DNA of 64,000 nucleotides from Pantoea sp. Mb-10 (GTDB lineage: Bacteria > Pseudomonadota > Gammaproteobacteria > Enterobacterales > Enterobacteriaceae): contig NZ_JAJSDX010000006.1 in assembly GCF_021272205.1 (NCBI RefSeq), positions 248,001 through 312,000 of the forward strand, in the 5' to 3' direction. The translations under genes were made by a program, and so were the position numbers. Of this stretch, positions 45,566-54,088 are shown piece after piece. Each line of letters begins with the position of its first letter. Position 1 is the first letter of the stretch. The notes beneath the pieces were generated by a model. That model saw nothing but the letters and a program-made list of their open reading frames with translations. It was not told where the DNA came from and did not search any database.

Positions 45566-45573
45566 GAATGGTA

Positions 45574-46101
45574 ATGAATAAAATTTTTCTTTCTCTAACG
45601 TGCATGCTGATAGTTCTGTCAAAGTATAGTTTTGCTGCTGATAGTACTATTAGGATTACCGGGAATGTAAAGGATAATGCCTGTGCTGTAGCTGCTGAGT
45701 CAAAAGATTTTACTGTAGATCTTTTCGATAATGCATCTAAACAATTTCATACCATTGGCGCCACAACACCTAAAGTCCCATTTAATATCGTTCTCTCTCC
45801 TTGCGGTAGCTTAGCTACCGCAGTAAAAGTAGGTTACACAGGGGTGGCTGATAGCGATAATAATAGTTTGTTGCAGCTTGATGCCGGTCAGGATTCTGCA
45901 ACTGGTTTGGGTATTCAGATCCTTAATGGAGATGGAACAGCAATACCCTTAAACGCATCGTCAGGCTCTTTAAGCTGGATAAATCTTGTAGGCGGTCAGA
46001 AAAATGTAATTAATTTTTATGGTCGTCTTATGGCTACTCGTATTCCTGTGGCGCCGGGGCATGTCAGAGCAACTGCAATATTCACCCTCGAATTCCAATG
46101 A
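45574..46101 (+). CDS. fimF: FimF-like fimbrial adaptor subunit
   Basis: A 175-residue pilin. The ATG at 45574 has an AGGAATGGTA ribosome site; a start six codons earlier in the frame would overlap the usher gene and lacks a site. The signal peptide ends after SFAA. Mature features: [20 protein letters not shown], second cysteine in [10 protein letters not shown]-terminus [10 protein letters not shown]. In E. coli the gene at this place encodes the FimF adaptor that links the rod to FimG-FimH. Confidence 0.85.
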   Translation: MNKIFLSLTCMLIVLSKYSFAADSTIRITGNVKDNACAVAAESKDFTVDLFDNASKQFHTIGATTPKVPFNIVLSPCGSLATAVKVGYTGVADSDNNSLLQLDAGQDSATGLGIQILNGDGTAIPLNASSGSLSWINLVGGQKNVINFYGRLMATRIPVAPGHVRATAIFTLEFQ

Positions 46102-46112
46102 GAGGAACTAAA

Positions 46113-46616
46113 ATGCTTTTAACTTGTAAAAAATCGGCTTTATCTTTAATAATTTGTCTCATTTCTTTTTGTGCTTTTTCAGCAGATGTCACGGTTACCG
46201 TTAATGGCAAGGTGGTAGCAAAGCCCTGTACCATTGTCACATCTGATATGAATATAAATATAGGTGATCTTTTTACCTTTAATCTGGTTTCTCCTGGTTC
46301 GTCATCAGAGTGGCATGATTTCAATCTGAAACTGTCAAACTGCCCCGTAGGAACATCACGAGTGAAGGCAACGTTTAGTGGCTCAGCTGATTCTTCTGGC
46401 TATTATCGTAACTCAGGAACTGCAGGCAATATTCAAATTCAACTTCAAGACGATGCCGGTATGAATTTGACAAACGGAAGTTCTAAAGAAGTAACTGTTA
46501 AAGACTCGGATAAATCTGCCGATTTGCCATTAAAAGTTAGGGCCTTGACTGTTCAGGGTAATGCAACTCAGGGGACTATACAGGGCATTATTGATGTTGT
46601 TTACACTTATGCCTGA
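46113..46616 (+). CDS. fimG: FimG-like fimbrial tip subunit
   Basis: A 167-residue pilin with a start at 46113 behind AGAGGAACTAAA. Signal peptide ends after AFSA; the mature part starts with a donor strand ADVTVTVNGKVVAKPCTIV, matching FimG very well, and the second cysteine is in LKLSNCPVGT. The C-terminus ends IDVVYTYA. It should donate its strand to FimH in the tip fibrillum. Confidence 0.88.
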   Translation: MLLTCKKSALSLIICLISFCAFSADVTVTVNGKVVAKPCTIVTSDMNINIGDLFTFNLVSPGSSSEWHDFNLKLSNCPVGTSRVKATFSGSADSSGYYRNSGTAGNIQIQLQDDAGMNLTNGSSKEVTVKDSDKSADLPLKVRALTVQGNATQGTIQGIIDVVYTYA

Positions 46617-46632
46617 GGTGGGATGATAAAAA

Positions 46633-47559
46633 ATGAAAAAAACCATATTAGCTTTTGTTTCGTTCGCTCTAATAGCTTTTTCTGCAAATGGATGGGCTTT
46701 TACATGCACAGATATCACTGGAAACGTCTTGAGTATTGCGCAGGGTTCAACCTCGGCTAATGCTTATGTAAATCTACAACCTTCACTTGGTGCTAACCAA
46801 AACTTAGTTGTGAACTTAGCCAATTCAATATCATGCCGCAACGATTTTCCTAATAGCAGGAATGATTTAGTCAGCATGGTTGTTGGCTCTACGTACGGTG
46901 GCGCATTATCAAATTTCACTGGTTCCTTAAGCTATTTTAATAGTTCATATAATTTTCCACTGACCTCTGCGACCAAATCTGTTAACTATAGATCTGGTGC
47001 TTATCAGCCATGGAACACTGTGTTATATCTTACCCCGGTTTCAACGGCGGCTGGAGTTGTTATCAGAAGAGGTGAAAAGTTTGCGACAATAGTGATGTAC
47101 CAGGTAGGATCTGATATCGTGGGTGGTGGTAATATTTCTACTGCGCGTTTCACATGGAATCTGTATGCTAATAACGATGTTATAATTCCCACAGGGGGTT
47201 GTGACGTTTCATCAAGAAATGTAAGCATATCATTACCTGATTTTCCCGGTTCGAAACCAGTTCCATTAACTGTCAGGTGTGCTAAGGCTCAAAACCTCGG
47301 GTTTTATCTGTCTGGTTCAACTGAAGATCAAAACAGAACTATTTTTTCTAATACAGCATCTGGCAATAAGGCAAAAGGCGTCGGTATCCAGTTACTGAGA
47401 AATGGAAGCGCTGTTCCCGCTAACACGAATATTCTCCTTGGTAGTGTTGGCACTTCACCCGTAAGCTTGGGATTAACTGCAACTTATGGGCAGACCACTG
47501 GTCAGGTTACTGCCGGCAATGTTCAGTCTGTTATTGGGGTTACTTTTATTTATCCCTAA
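46633..47559 (+). CDS. fimH: FimH-like tip adhesin
   Basis: A 308-residue two-domain adhesin. After the signal peptide (end NGWA) the mature protein starts FTC, so Phe1 of the mannose pocket is kept. The lectin domain follows FimH closely: ANAYVNLQPSLGANQNLVV and CRNDFPNSRNDLV, which keep Asn46, Asp47 and Asp54. The linker YANNDVIIPTGGCDVSSR joins it to a pilin domain that ends QSVIGVTFIYP. The loop around E. coli Gln133-Asp140 differs (MYQVGSDIVGGGN), so the sugar preference may be altered. Last gene of the operon. Confidence 0.92.
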   Translation: MKKTILAFVSFALIAFSANGWAFTCTDITGNVLSIAQGSTSANAYVNLQPSLGANQNLVVNLANSISCRNDFPNSRNDLVSMVVGSTYGGALSNFTGSLSYFNSSYNFPLTSATKSVNYRSGAYQPWNTVLYLTPVSTAAGVVIRRGEKFATIVMYQVGSDIVGGGNISTARFTWNLYANNDVIIPTGGCDVSSRNVSISLPDFPGSKPVPLTVRCAKAQNLGFYLSGSTEDQNRTIFSNTASGNKAKGVGIQLLRNGSAVPANTNILLGSVGTSPVSLGLTATYGQTTGQVTAGNVQSVIGVTFIYP

Positions 47560-47580
47560 TATCTATTTTCAAATCTATCC

Positions 47581-47625
47581 AAGGCCGTTATGATGTTATT
47601 CATATGCGGCCTTAATTATTTAATT
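47581..47625 (+). terminator. Terminator after the fim operon
   Basis: A 7-bp stem AAGGCCG/CGGCCTT (47581-47587 with 47607-47613) with a loop of 19 nt, followed by an AT-rich tract with a T run, 21 bp after the fimH stop. The 47626-48206 stretch has no gene that I can support; it changes from AT-rich to GC-rich around 47.9 kb. Confidence 0.6.
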
Positions 47626-48206
47626 GTTTTTTGCCATTTTTTCTTTTTTAAATATTACCCTTTAATAACTAAGCCACATGTTCGTTATTTTTGCTATGGT
47701 AACTTTCAAGACACGGAAGGTTTTGTGCTTTTACGACTATTAATGTGGGAATAGCACGTATTCGTTTTATTAGGCTGTGTGCAGTTATAGAGAAATGTCA
47801 AGTTTCAAATATATAATGCCTTGCGAAACTAAAAGGCGGCAACCTATGTTTTCTTAAACTTTCTGCCCATCTTTTCTTAAGTTTGCCTGGTGTATAGCGC
47901 TTTCCGTTTTCTGATATAACCGGCAACCCGGCGTCAGGGGGATTCACGGCCGGAGCCACAACATACGGTGTCCGATCACCACACCCCCCCCTTATCCAGG
48001 CATAACCGGATCTTTTCGGGATCCGCTCTCCCCGTCACCCGCCTGCCGTTTTATGGTATATATCCGTAAACTGGAAAATTTCCCTGCGTCGCTCAGCGGA
48101 TTTTTTTTGGTGGCCCGTGCCCGCCAGACGGGGAAAATGGGCAGAACAGGAGCAGACGTCGCTGGGTGAAATCTGAGAAAGCCGCAGGGGTAAATCCCGC
48201 CAGATT

Positions 48207-48518
48207 TTAATATTTTTCATCACTCACCTCTCCTTTAAACTGTTCAGGCTTGCAACGATGATTAACTAAATTGTTGATTGCCTGGCGTGTGATGCCAAGG
48301 ATATCGACCACGGCATTCACCTTAAGCGTACCGCCCAACGCCTGAAGCTCACGATAAATTCTTTCCAGATCTTCGCGACGACGGCGCACTTTACGCATTT
48401 CGTCGTCGTTGACGCGTGTCTTCTGCTCGAGTTGAACGGTGTAATGCAATTGCATCAGAGCACCGTCATCCAGCGTGATAGCATCCATAACCTGATTTTT
48501 GTCTTCAAATTTAGGCAT
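48207..48518 (-). CDS. Small putative HTH DNA-binding protein
   Basis: A 103-residue basic protein. The middle is a charged helix (NDDEMRKVRRRREDLERIYR) and the C-terminal half holds a helix-turn-helix-like stretch (VDILGITRQAINNLVNHRCK). It resembles small regulators of plasmids or phages, but I do not recognise the family. It stands alone just beyond the fimbrial block, so it could be the remains of the acquired element's control region. The 48519-48929 gap has no other gene; an inverted repeat TGGACAC/GTGTCCA lies near 48645-48667. Confidence 0.5.
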   Translation of the reverse strand: MPKFEDKNQVMDAITLDDGALMQLHYTVQLEQKTRVNDDEMRKVRRRREDLERIYRELQALGGTLKVNAVVDILGITRQAINNLVNHRCKPEQFKGEVSDEKY

Positions 48519-48929
48519 CTTGACGATAATCGTATGTTATTTTTTAGGAATGGTTAAATTCAGGGTGTTTTTCAAACAATATACAGTCAAGTAAGGCACA
48601 AGACGTTGACCTGCCTCCACTCGATTCATACACCGTGATTGCAGCATGGACACAGTGATGAGTGTCCACTTTTGGCTCTTAACACACGCTCATCACCTGC
48701 AGTCACTGTCCCCCCTTCCAGGTTGACATCAAACTCAACGGTTCACAGCATCGCCCTACCCTATGATCTGCCGCACCACTGATGCCATTTGATGTGGCCT
48801 ACGGTTTCTGGCGCCTGACGCAGAAAGCCATGAAACGTACGCGGGCGTGCGTATACTAATGCGGTTCGCTTGTCAGCACAGGCGATGCGTTGTATGTCAT
48901 CTCACGTAACCCGATGATTCAGGACAGAT

Positions 48930-49469
48930 ATGAATACTAAATATGCCCCGTCGCAAATTTTACTTCACTGGTTGGCGTTTTTGCTGGTGGTTGTCGCGTA
49001 TTGCACCATGGAGTTCCGCGATCTGGCGCCGCGCGGATCATGGCAGCGTATGACGATGGTGATTAGCCATTTCAGCGCGGGAAGCTGTGTGCTTGCCATC
49101 ATGCTTTCGCGCATCATGCTGCGCGTGCGCCACCGCAGCCCCGGCATCGTGCCGAAACCGCCGCACTGGCAAACCGGTATCGCGCATTTGCTGCACCTGG
49201 CGATGTATCTGCTGTTTATTGCGCTGCCTACGCTTGGGATTTTATCGCGATTTTATCTGGGAAAGAGCTGGTGGATATTTGGTATTCCGATGCCGGTCAG
49301 CGGCAATCCCGATCCGGATTTCGCCGACACGCTGACGGACTGGCACGAAACCCTTGCGCCTTACGGATACTGGCTGATCGGCATCCATGCCGTTGCCGCG
49401 CTGGCGCACCACTATCTGTTTAAAGACAATACGCTGCTCCGCATGATGCCTGCGCGTCGTAAGCGGTAA
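48930..49469 (+). CDS. cybB: Cytochrome b561
   Basis: A 179-residue inner-membrane di-haem cytochrome with four transmembrane helices. It matches E. coli CybB in length and sequence style: LLHWLAFLLVVVAYCTMEFR at the start, AHLLHLAMYLLFIALP in the middle and WHETLAPYGYWLIGIHAVAA to ALAHHYLFKDNTLLRMMP at the end. Histidines in helices 1, 2, 3 and 4 are the haem ligands. CybB transfers electrons from ubiquinol to superoxide (superoxide:ubiquinone oxidoreductase activity). Confidence 0.93.
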   Translation: MNTKYAPSQILLHWLAFLLVVVAYCTMEFRDLAPRGSWQRMTMVISHFSAGSCVLAIMLSRIMLRVRHRSPGIVPKPPHWQTGIAHLLHLAMYLLFIALPTLGILSRFYLGKSWWIFGIPMPVSGNPDPDFADTLTDWHETLAPYGYWLIGIHAVAALAHHYLFKDNTLLRMMPARRKR

Positions 49470-49537
49470 CGATGGCGATGTCACCGGGGCTGAAACGGGC
49501 CTCAGCGCCGGTGATGCTTGCTCTGCTGCTTTTATCG

Positions 49538-51478
49538 TCAGCTCAGACTAAAACGTCCGACTGTCAGCGACAGTTGCGCGGCCTGCTCTTCCAGGGAGTT
49601 GGCCGCTGCTGACATCTCCTGCACCAGCGAGGCGTTCTGCTGCGTCGTGCCATCCATCTCATTCACTGCAATGGTGACCTGGCTTATGCCCCGCGCTTGC
49701 TCGTCGGATGCCGTGACAATCTCGCCAATGATCGCCCGCACGGAATGCACCGCACGCGTCATCTCCTGCATGGTTTTGCCCGCGTCCTGCACTTGCTGCA
49801 CGCCGCTGCCCACGCGCTGTGTCGACTCCTCAATCAGGGCGGCGATCTCTTTCACCGCGCTGGCGCTGCGCTGTGCCAGATTGCGCACTTCGCTGGCCAC
49901 CACGGCAAAGCCACGACCTTGCTCACCTGCGCGCGCGGCTTCTACCGCCGCGTTCAGTGCCAGGATATTGGTCTGGAAGGCGATGCTGTTGATCATGGTG
50001 GTGATATCGCCGATTTTTTTCGCACTGTCGTCGATCTGTGCCATGGTTTGCACCACCTCACCCACCAGCGTCTCGCCGCGGCTGGCGATTTGCGTGGCGT
50101 TTTCAGTAAGCGCCGTGGCCTGATGCGCATTACTGGCGTTGTGCTTCACCGTGGCGGTGATCTGTTCCATGCTGGCTGCGGTCTGCTCCAGCGCCGCCGC
50201 CTGCTGCTCCGTGCGCGATGCCAGGTTCAAGTTGCCGCCGGCGATCTCTTCCGCGCCGAGACGCACCGAGGCGCTGGCCTGCTGAATTTGCCCTACAATC
50301 TCTCGCAGTTGGTTCTGCATGGTGTGCAGCGCATAGAACAGGCTGCTGGTATCGTGCGCGCCGATCGAAATGGTGTTGTCCAGCTTGCCATCGGCCACCG
50401 CCAGTGCAATGGTCGCGGCCTCGCGCGGTTCGCCGCCAATCGGCCGCAGCACCTTACGGTTAAACACCCAGCCCAGCAGACCGCTGACCACCAAAATGCT
50501 CACGACCACCATGATCACTGCGTACATCAACTGCTGGCGCGCCGAAGCCATAACGTTGCTAACCGGTGCAACCACGCCGAGATACCATTTCTCGCTGCTG
50601 TTGCCGATGGTAATAGGTTGCCAGGTCACCAGCGCGTCTTCACCCAGCAGCGCATCGTGCTGCTCATAGACCGTGCTGCTATAGCTGTGCGTGTCACCCT
50701 GCCAGGCTTTGGATGTCATATTTTTATCGGGATAAGAGACTACCTTGCCTGCGCTGGAGAGCAGCATGGCATAGCCGGCACCGTCCCACGGTTTGATGCT
50801 GTTCACTTTGGCCTGTAACGAGGCTAAAGAGATATCTGACGTCACCACGCCCCACAGCTTGCCGTTACTGATAATCGGCGCGGCCACCGAGGTCAACAGG
50901 GTCGGCACCCCGTTGTAGGCGTAGCTGTAGGGTTCTATCAGCGTATCCTTGCGCGTTTTCTGCGGCACCAGGTAATAATCGCCTTGGCCTGGCGTAAGGA
51001 TCGATTTGAGCGGATGCAGTGCGAATTGACCGGACTGATCGCGATCGACGAAAAAGGCGTAGCGGCCTTTCGGCGCCTGGTCCGGTTTATCAGCAAACTC
51101 GCTGTCGCGGCCGTCAAAGGCATTTTCTTCAAAAATCACGGAAATCGAGAGGTAATCAGGATTATCGCGCAGCGCTGAAATCATCAGCTTGTTGCCCACC
51201 TGACGATCGGTAATGCCCGCCTCGGGCAGGCCGATCAGGCTGTGCCCAAGATTGTGCGCTACGTCGCGCGCATGACTTAATTCTTGCTGAATTTGCAGCG
51301 CTTGAGATTGTGCAATGGTTTGCAAATAGCGAGATGCCAGCGTTTTTTGTTCGCTGCTGGATTGCCAACTCAGCATGCCAATAGTGAGGGCAAAGCCCAA
51401 CGTGATGGTGATTGCGCCCGTCAGTAGCACCTGCGTGCGGGTACTCATACTTTTCTTGTTTGAAATCAGTGTGGCCAT
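49538..51478 (-). CDS. Methyl-accepting chemotaxis protein with periplasmic Cache domain
   Basis: A 646-residue transmembrane chemoreceptor when started at the ATG at 51478; an in-frame GTG lies seven codons upstream. Transmembrane helix 1 is at about 15-37 and helix 2 at about 310-335 ([20 protein letters not shown]). Between them is a double-Cache-type ligand domain of about 270 residues ([20 protein letters not shown]-like turns). HAMP and the signalling domain follow, with the tip [20 protein letters not shown]. It ends [10 protein letters not shown], so the NWETF tether for CheR/CheB is absent and it would rely on other receptors for adaptation. Ligand unknown; organic or amino acids are common for this type. 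Confidence 0.88.
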   Translation of the reverse strand: MATLISNKKSMSTRTQVLLTGAITITLGFALTIGMLSWQSSSEQKTLASRYLQTIAQSQALQIQQELSHARDVAHNLGHSLIGLPEAGITDRQVGNKLMISALRDNPDYLSISVIFEENAFDGRDSEFADKPDQAPKGRYAFFVDRDQSGQFALHPLKSILTPGQGDYYLVPQKTRKDTLIEPYSYAYNGVPTLLTSVAAPIISNGKLWGVVTSDISLASLQAKVNSIKPWDGAGYAMLLSSAGKVVSYPDKNMTSKAWQGDTHSYSSTVYEQHDALLGEDALVTWQPITIGNSSEKWYLGVVAPVSNVMASARQQLMYAVIMVVVSILVVSGLLGWVFNRKVLRPIGGEPREAATIALAVADGKLDNTISIGAHDTSSLFYALHTMQNQLREIVGQIQQASASVRLGAEEIAGGNLNLASRTEQQAAALEQTAASMEQITATVKHNASNAHQATALTENATQIASRGETLVGEVVQTMAQIDDSAKKIGDITTMINSIAFQTNILALNAAVEAARAGEQGRGFAVVASEVRNLAQRSASAVKEIAALIEESTQRVGSGVQQVQDAGKTMQEMTRAVHSVRAIIGEIVTASDEQARGISQVTIAVNEMDGTTQQNASLVQEMSAAANSLEEQAAQLSLTVGRFSLS

Positions 51479-51764
51479 GATGGCGCCCCCGGAGTTCACA
51501 CTTTCTTAAAAAAGAACCACACCCTGTGCGCAATAATCCCTTTGTATGGTCTATCGGCCAAGAAGATAGGAACTTGATGCTCGTGCCACCGAGAGCGGCC
51601 AGCGTATGAAGCCGAGGGTTCAGCGCGCCCCGATTTGTAAGGCTTTGCGCGGTTCTTATTGAAAACAACGCAGCGTATTGATCTGGCGCAAGATCATACC
51701 GGACAACAGATGTCAGGTTAACGCCATGGGCGTACGGCGCCGCAGCGAAAAAGAGGAAAAGGGC

Positions 51765-51869
51765 ATGGCGGGAAAATTGAGTTTAACGGGCGTGATGGTG
51801 GTATGGCTGGTCTATGTGGCGTGGATGATCAGTTACTATTCCGGGACGTTTTCACTTTTTAGCCACTAA
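51765..51869 (+). CDS. 34-residue single-helix membrane protein
   Basis: A small ORF with a good ribosome site (AAGAGGAAAAGGGC) before the ATG at 51765. The product is MAGKLSLTG followed by a hydrophobic helix (VMVVWLVYVAWMISYYSG). It is directly followed by a terminator, which supports a real small gene. Similar very short inner-membrane proteins are common in enterobacteria. I do not recognise this one. Confidence 0.6.
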   Translation: MAGKLSLTGVMVVWLVYVAWMISYYSGTFSLFSH

Positions 51870-51872
51870 TAA

Positions 51873-51899
51873 AAATCCCGGCCTGGCCGGGATTTTTAG
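51873..51899. terminator. Bidirectional terminator
   Basis: AAAAATCCCGGCC paired with GGCCGGGATTTTT makes a perfect stem with A and T tracts on both sides. It serves the 34-residue gene on the plus strand and yebG on the minus strand. Confidence 0.85.
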
Positions 51900-51912
51900 T
51901 CGGGTGCAGCAC

Positions 51913-52254
51913 TCAAGCCGCTTTGACGCTGCGCACGCGTTTTTCAGACGTTTCAGCTGCAGGTTGCTCGCCGTGGTCTGCGACAGCGGTGGCGTCATTT
52001 GGCGCGCTTTTTACCGCTTCCGGCAGTTTACTGGTGCGCAGAATATGCTGCACCGCGTCTTTCTGCTCAGCTAACAGCAGGCCTAATGCTTCGGCCTGTG
52101 CTTCGCCCATTTCAGGCTGTTGCTGTTGCAGCCAATCGGTGAAGGCGTCCGCCATGTCGAGCATTTTGTCCCAGGCATCCGCGTCTTTTTTATTGGCAAA
52201 CGTCATTTTTTCTTCACCCTTTCTGACCACAACAAATTTGGTTTCGACTGCCAT
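51913..52254 (-). CDS. yebG: YebG, SOS-regulated DNA-damage-inducible protein
   Basis: A 113-residue protein with the YebG start MAVETKFVVVRKGEEKMTFA and the segments ADAWDKMLDMADAFTDWL and LLLAEQKDAVQHILRT. The function of YebG is unknown, but it is induced by DNA damage through LexA in E. coli. A LexA box lies 16 bp ahead of its start. The C-terminal tail (about 85-113) is low-complexity and longer than in E. coli. Confidence 0.92.
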   Translation of the reverse strand: MAVETKFVVVRKGEEKMTFANKKDADAWDKMLDMADAFTDWLQQQQPEMGEAQAEALGLLLAEQKDAVQHILRTSKLPEAVKSAPNDATAVADHGEQPAAETSEKRVRSVKAA

Positions 52255-52269
52255 GATGCACCTCGTTAA

Positions 52270-52285
52270 CTGTATTTATATACAG
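52270..52285. promoter_or_regulatory. LexA box (SOS box) of yebG
   Basis: CTGTATTTATATACAG fits the LexA consensus CTGT-N8-ACAG exactly. It lies 16-31 bp ahead of the yebG start, where it overlaps the likely promoter. It is also 42 bp past the end of the SIR2 gene. Confidence 0.88.
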
Positions 52286-52326
52286 TATAATTCATGTCCA
52301 CTTTGCACGGCAACGCTTTTCTGCCG

Positions 52327-53121
52327 TTATGCCAATAATTCCGTCAGGAAGTCCGCCAGCGCTTTACGCGGATCGTCCTCTTCTGACACGATCATTTCAA
52401 TTCCCCACTGCCCCAGCACTTCTTTCGCAACCGGGTTGTTGCGGTTGGTGAAGAGATAAGACTTGGGTCGCGCACTGGCTAGCCCGGTGCGGTTCCACAT
52501 TTTGGTCAGCCGATAGAACAGCAGGCGGATATTAAAATCGCTGATGCTGTAGCCGACAAAGAGCACCGAGTTGCCCATCACATCGTGCGTCAATTTAATG
52601 TCGAGCGGCGAGTCGAAATAGAGGCGCTCGAAGTAGCTGCTCTCATCGAGCACGATAGAGGTGTCATCGTCGAAATCACCGTGTAGCTTGATAATGTGGC
52701 GTTTTTCCTCGGTGAGCGACACCAAGTCGGCGGCGTTAGCCACTTTGCTGTAGGGCACATTGTGCGCCTCGTGCGCCATCTCGAGCCAGCGATCGTAGTT
52801 GGTGGTATAAATGCGCGAAAAATTGCCCTGCGTGATCATGGTATGAATTTCGGAGCTGCGCACATCGATATCCGGACGATGCCACTCGCGATCCATCCAG
52901 CTTCGCAGCGGCCCTAACGATCCTTTGCGCTGCTTGTAATATTCCGCCAGCGAAAGATGGGTACCGTAGCTGTTGAAGATTTTTGGATCGTATCCCAGCT
53001 CTTGCGCCAAATGCGCGATGAGTTCGTGCCACTCAGGCAGACCGAAGTTGCGCGAGATCCCTGCGCCGGCAAATAAAATCAGTTTGCCTGCTTCATAGGC
53101 GCGTTTCAGTTCCGGTTTCAT
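52327..53121 (-). CDS. SIR2-like NADase-type protein (KomC-like)
   Basis: A 264-residue single-domain SIR2_2-type protein. LILFAGAGISRNFGLPEW is the NAD-binding GAGxS motif (about 19-22), IYTTNYDRWLE holds the conserved Asn108, and IIKLHGDFDDD the catalytic His147. The end VLFVGYSISDFNIRLLFYRL is typical of defense SIR2 proteins. There is no zinc ribbon, so a deacetylase is unlikely. Its start overlaps the HAM1-like gene by 4 bp, the pairing found in KomB-KomC of the Kongming anti-phage system, where the SIR2 partner depletes NAD+ on activation by dITP. The residues needed for NAD+ cleavage look intact. The assignment to that system is inference. Confidence 0.8.
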   Translation of the reverse strand: MKPELKRAYEAGKLILFAGAGISRNFGLPEWHELIAHLAQELGYDPKIFNSYGTHLSLAEYYKQRKGSLGPLRSWMDREWHRPDIDVRSSEIHTMITQGNFSRIYTTNYDRWLEMAHEAHNVPYSKVANAADLVSLTEEKRHIIKLHGDFDDDTSIVLDESSYFERLYFDSPLDIKLTHDVMGNSVLFVGYSISDFNIRLLFYRLTKMWNRTGLASARPKSYLFTNRNNPVAKEVLGQWGIEMIVSEEDDPRKALADFLTELLA

Positions 53122-53690
53122 GCCAGCCCCCGCGAGGTTTTAAGAAAAGTGGCAAAGCGATCCAATGCCAGTCGCCGCATCGAAATTTCATTTTTAAGCT
53201 CACCCATTTCGGCAAACGTTTGAGTGTGCCCTTCGGGGATGAAGACGCAATCCCATTGAAACTCCCGTGGGCCAGCGGGTTCGGGCGCGATGGTGCCGCG
53301 CAGTTGCCCTTCAAACTGGTACATTTTACGCCCATCGCAGTAGCCCAACACGGTTTTGGCCGTCACCCAGGGCGTTTCCAGGCCGCGTACCAGTTTGGTA
53401 AAGCGTTCGGCATCCAAACGGCTCCAAAAGATGCGCGTCAACCCAGCTGGCAGGCCATTCAGTCCATCCAGATAAAGTCCCGTATGCTCGACGAACAGCG
53501 GTCTGCCGATAATGGAAAAAGCCTTTGTCAGCTTATCACGCACCAGCTCCAGTTCATTTTCCGTCTGAATTTCTTCTATTCGGCGGGCAATAGGCACCAC
53601 CTCAACGCCCACCGGCTCCAGAATGGTTCTGACTTCGGCGAGCTTAAGTTCGTTTGCGGAGAGAAAACGTATTTTCATTGCAGTGGTCAT
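53118..53690 (-). CDS. HAM1/RdgB-like protein with altered active site (KomB-like)
   Basis: A 190-residue Maf/HAM1-fold protein of the non-canonical purine NTP pyrophosphatase family. LSANELKLAEVRTIL is the N-terminal nucleotide motif, FQWDCVFIPEGHTQTFAEM the family's second motif and KNEIS the third. Two key places are changed: VEHTGL (68-71) has His69 where RdgB and ITPA have the catalytic Asp of the DSGL/EDT motif, and KNEISMRR has Met171 in place of the His of the SHR purine-reading motif. It may thus bind rather than cleave the nucleotide. The canonical rdgB is elsewhere in enterobacteria, next to hemW. It precedes and overlaps the SIR2 gene. Confidence 0.8.
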   Translation of the reverse strand: MTTAMKIRFLSANELKLAEVRTILEPVGVEVVPIARRIEEIQTENELELVRDKLTKAFSIIGRPLFVEHTGLYLDGLNGLPAGLTRIFWSRLDAERFTKLVRGLETPWVTAKTVLGYCDGRKMYQFEGQLRGTIAPEPAGPREFQWDCVFIPEGHTQTFAEMGELKNEISMRRLALDRFATFLKTSRGLA

Positions 53691-54088
53691 TTCACATAAG
53701 TGACAAGAAGCGCACGATTGGCATGAGGCGTATTACGCAGCGCGCATAGAATGCTATGGCAATATCTTAGCGTCTGCAGCGGTGACTGGAAAGGCAGCGT
53801 CCAGCGGATACGCCTCTTCGACCCTAAACAGCGCCGCACGCTTCTTGCGGTAACGGGCCGTTTTTTAAGCCAAACAGCACGATAAAACATCAGCTTAAAT
53901 CGTATTAGCCACGCGATCATTCACGCTTTAATTCAAATTTGACGGGTATTCATTTCACGCTATCTCAAATTTGCTCACAGGCGCAAAACTAGAAATTTCG
54001 GGGCAAACAAATATGACAACGGTTGCGCTTTTATTTAAGATGAGTCCTTGCCAATTAGGTCGTCTCATTACAACACTGAGAAGCGCTC

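Noticed and set aside
49697-50818. Plus-strand ORF of 373 codons over the chemoreceptor gene
   Set aside because: Antisense shadow with Arg/His-rich composition; the minus-strand chemoreceptor has clear domains.
53118-53690. Calling the HAM1-like gene rdgB
   Set aside because: Key active-site residues differ and the gene is coupled to a SIR2 gene rather than to hemW.
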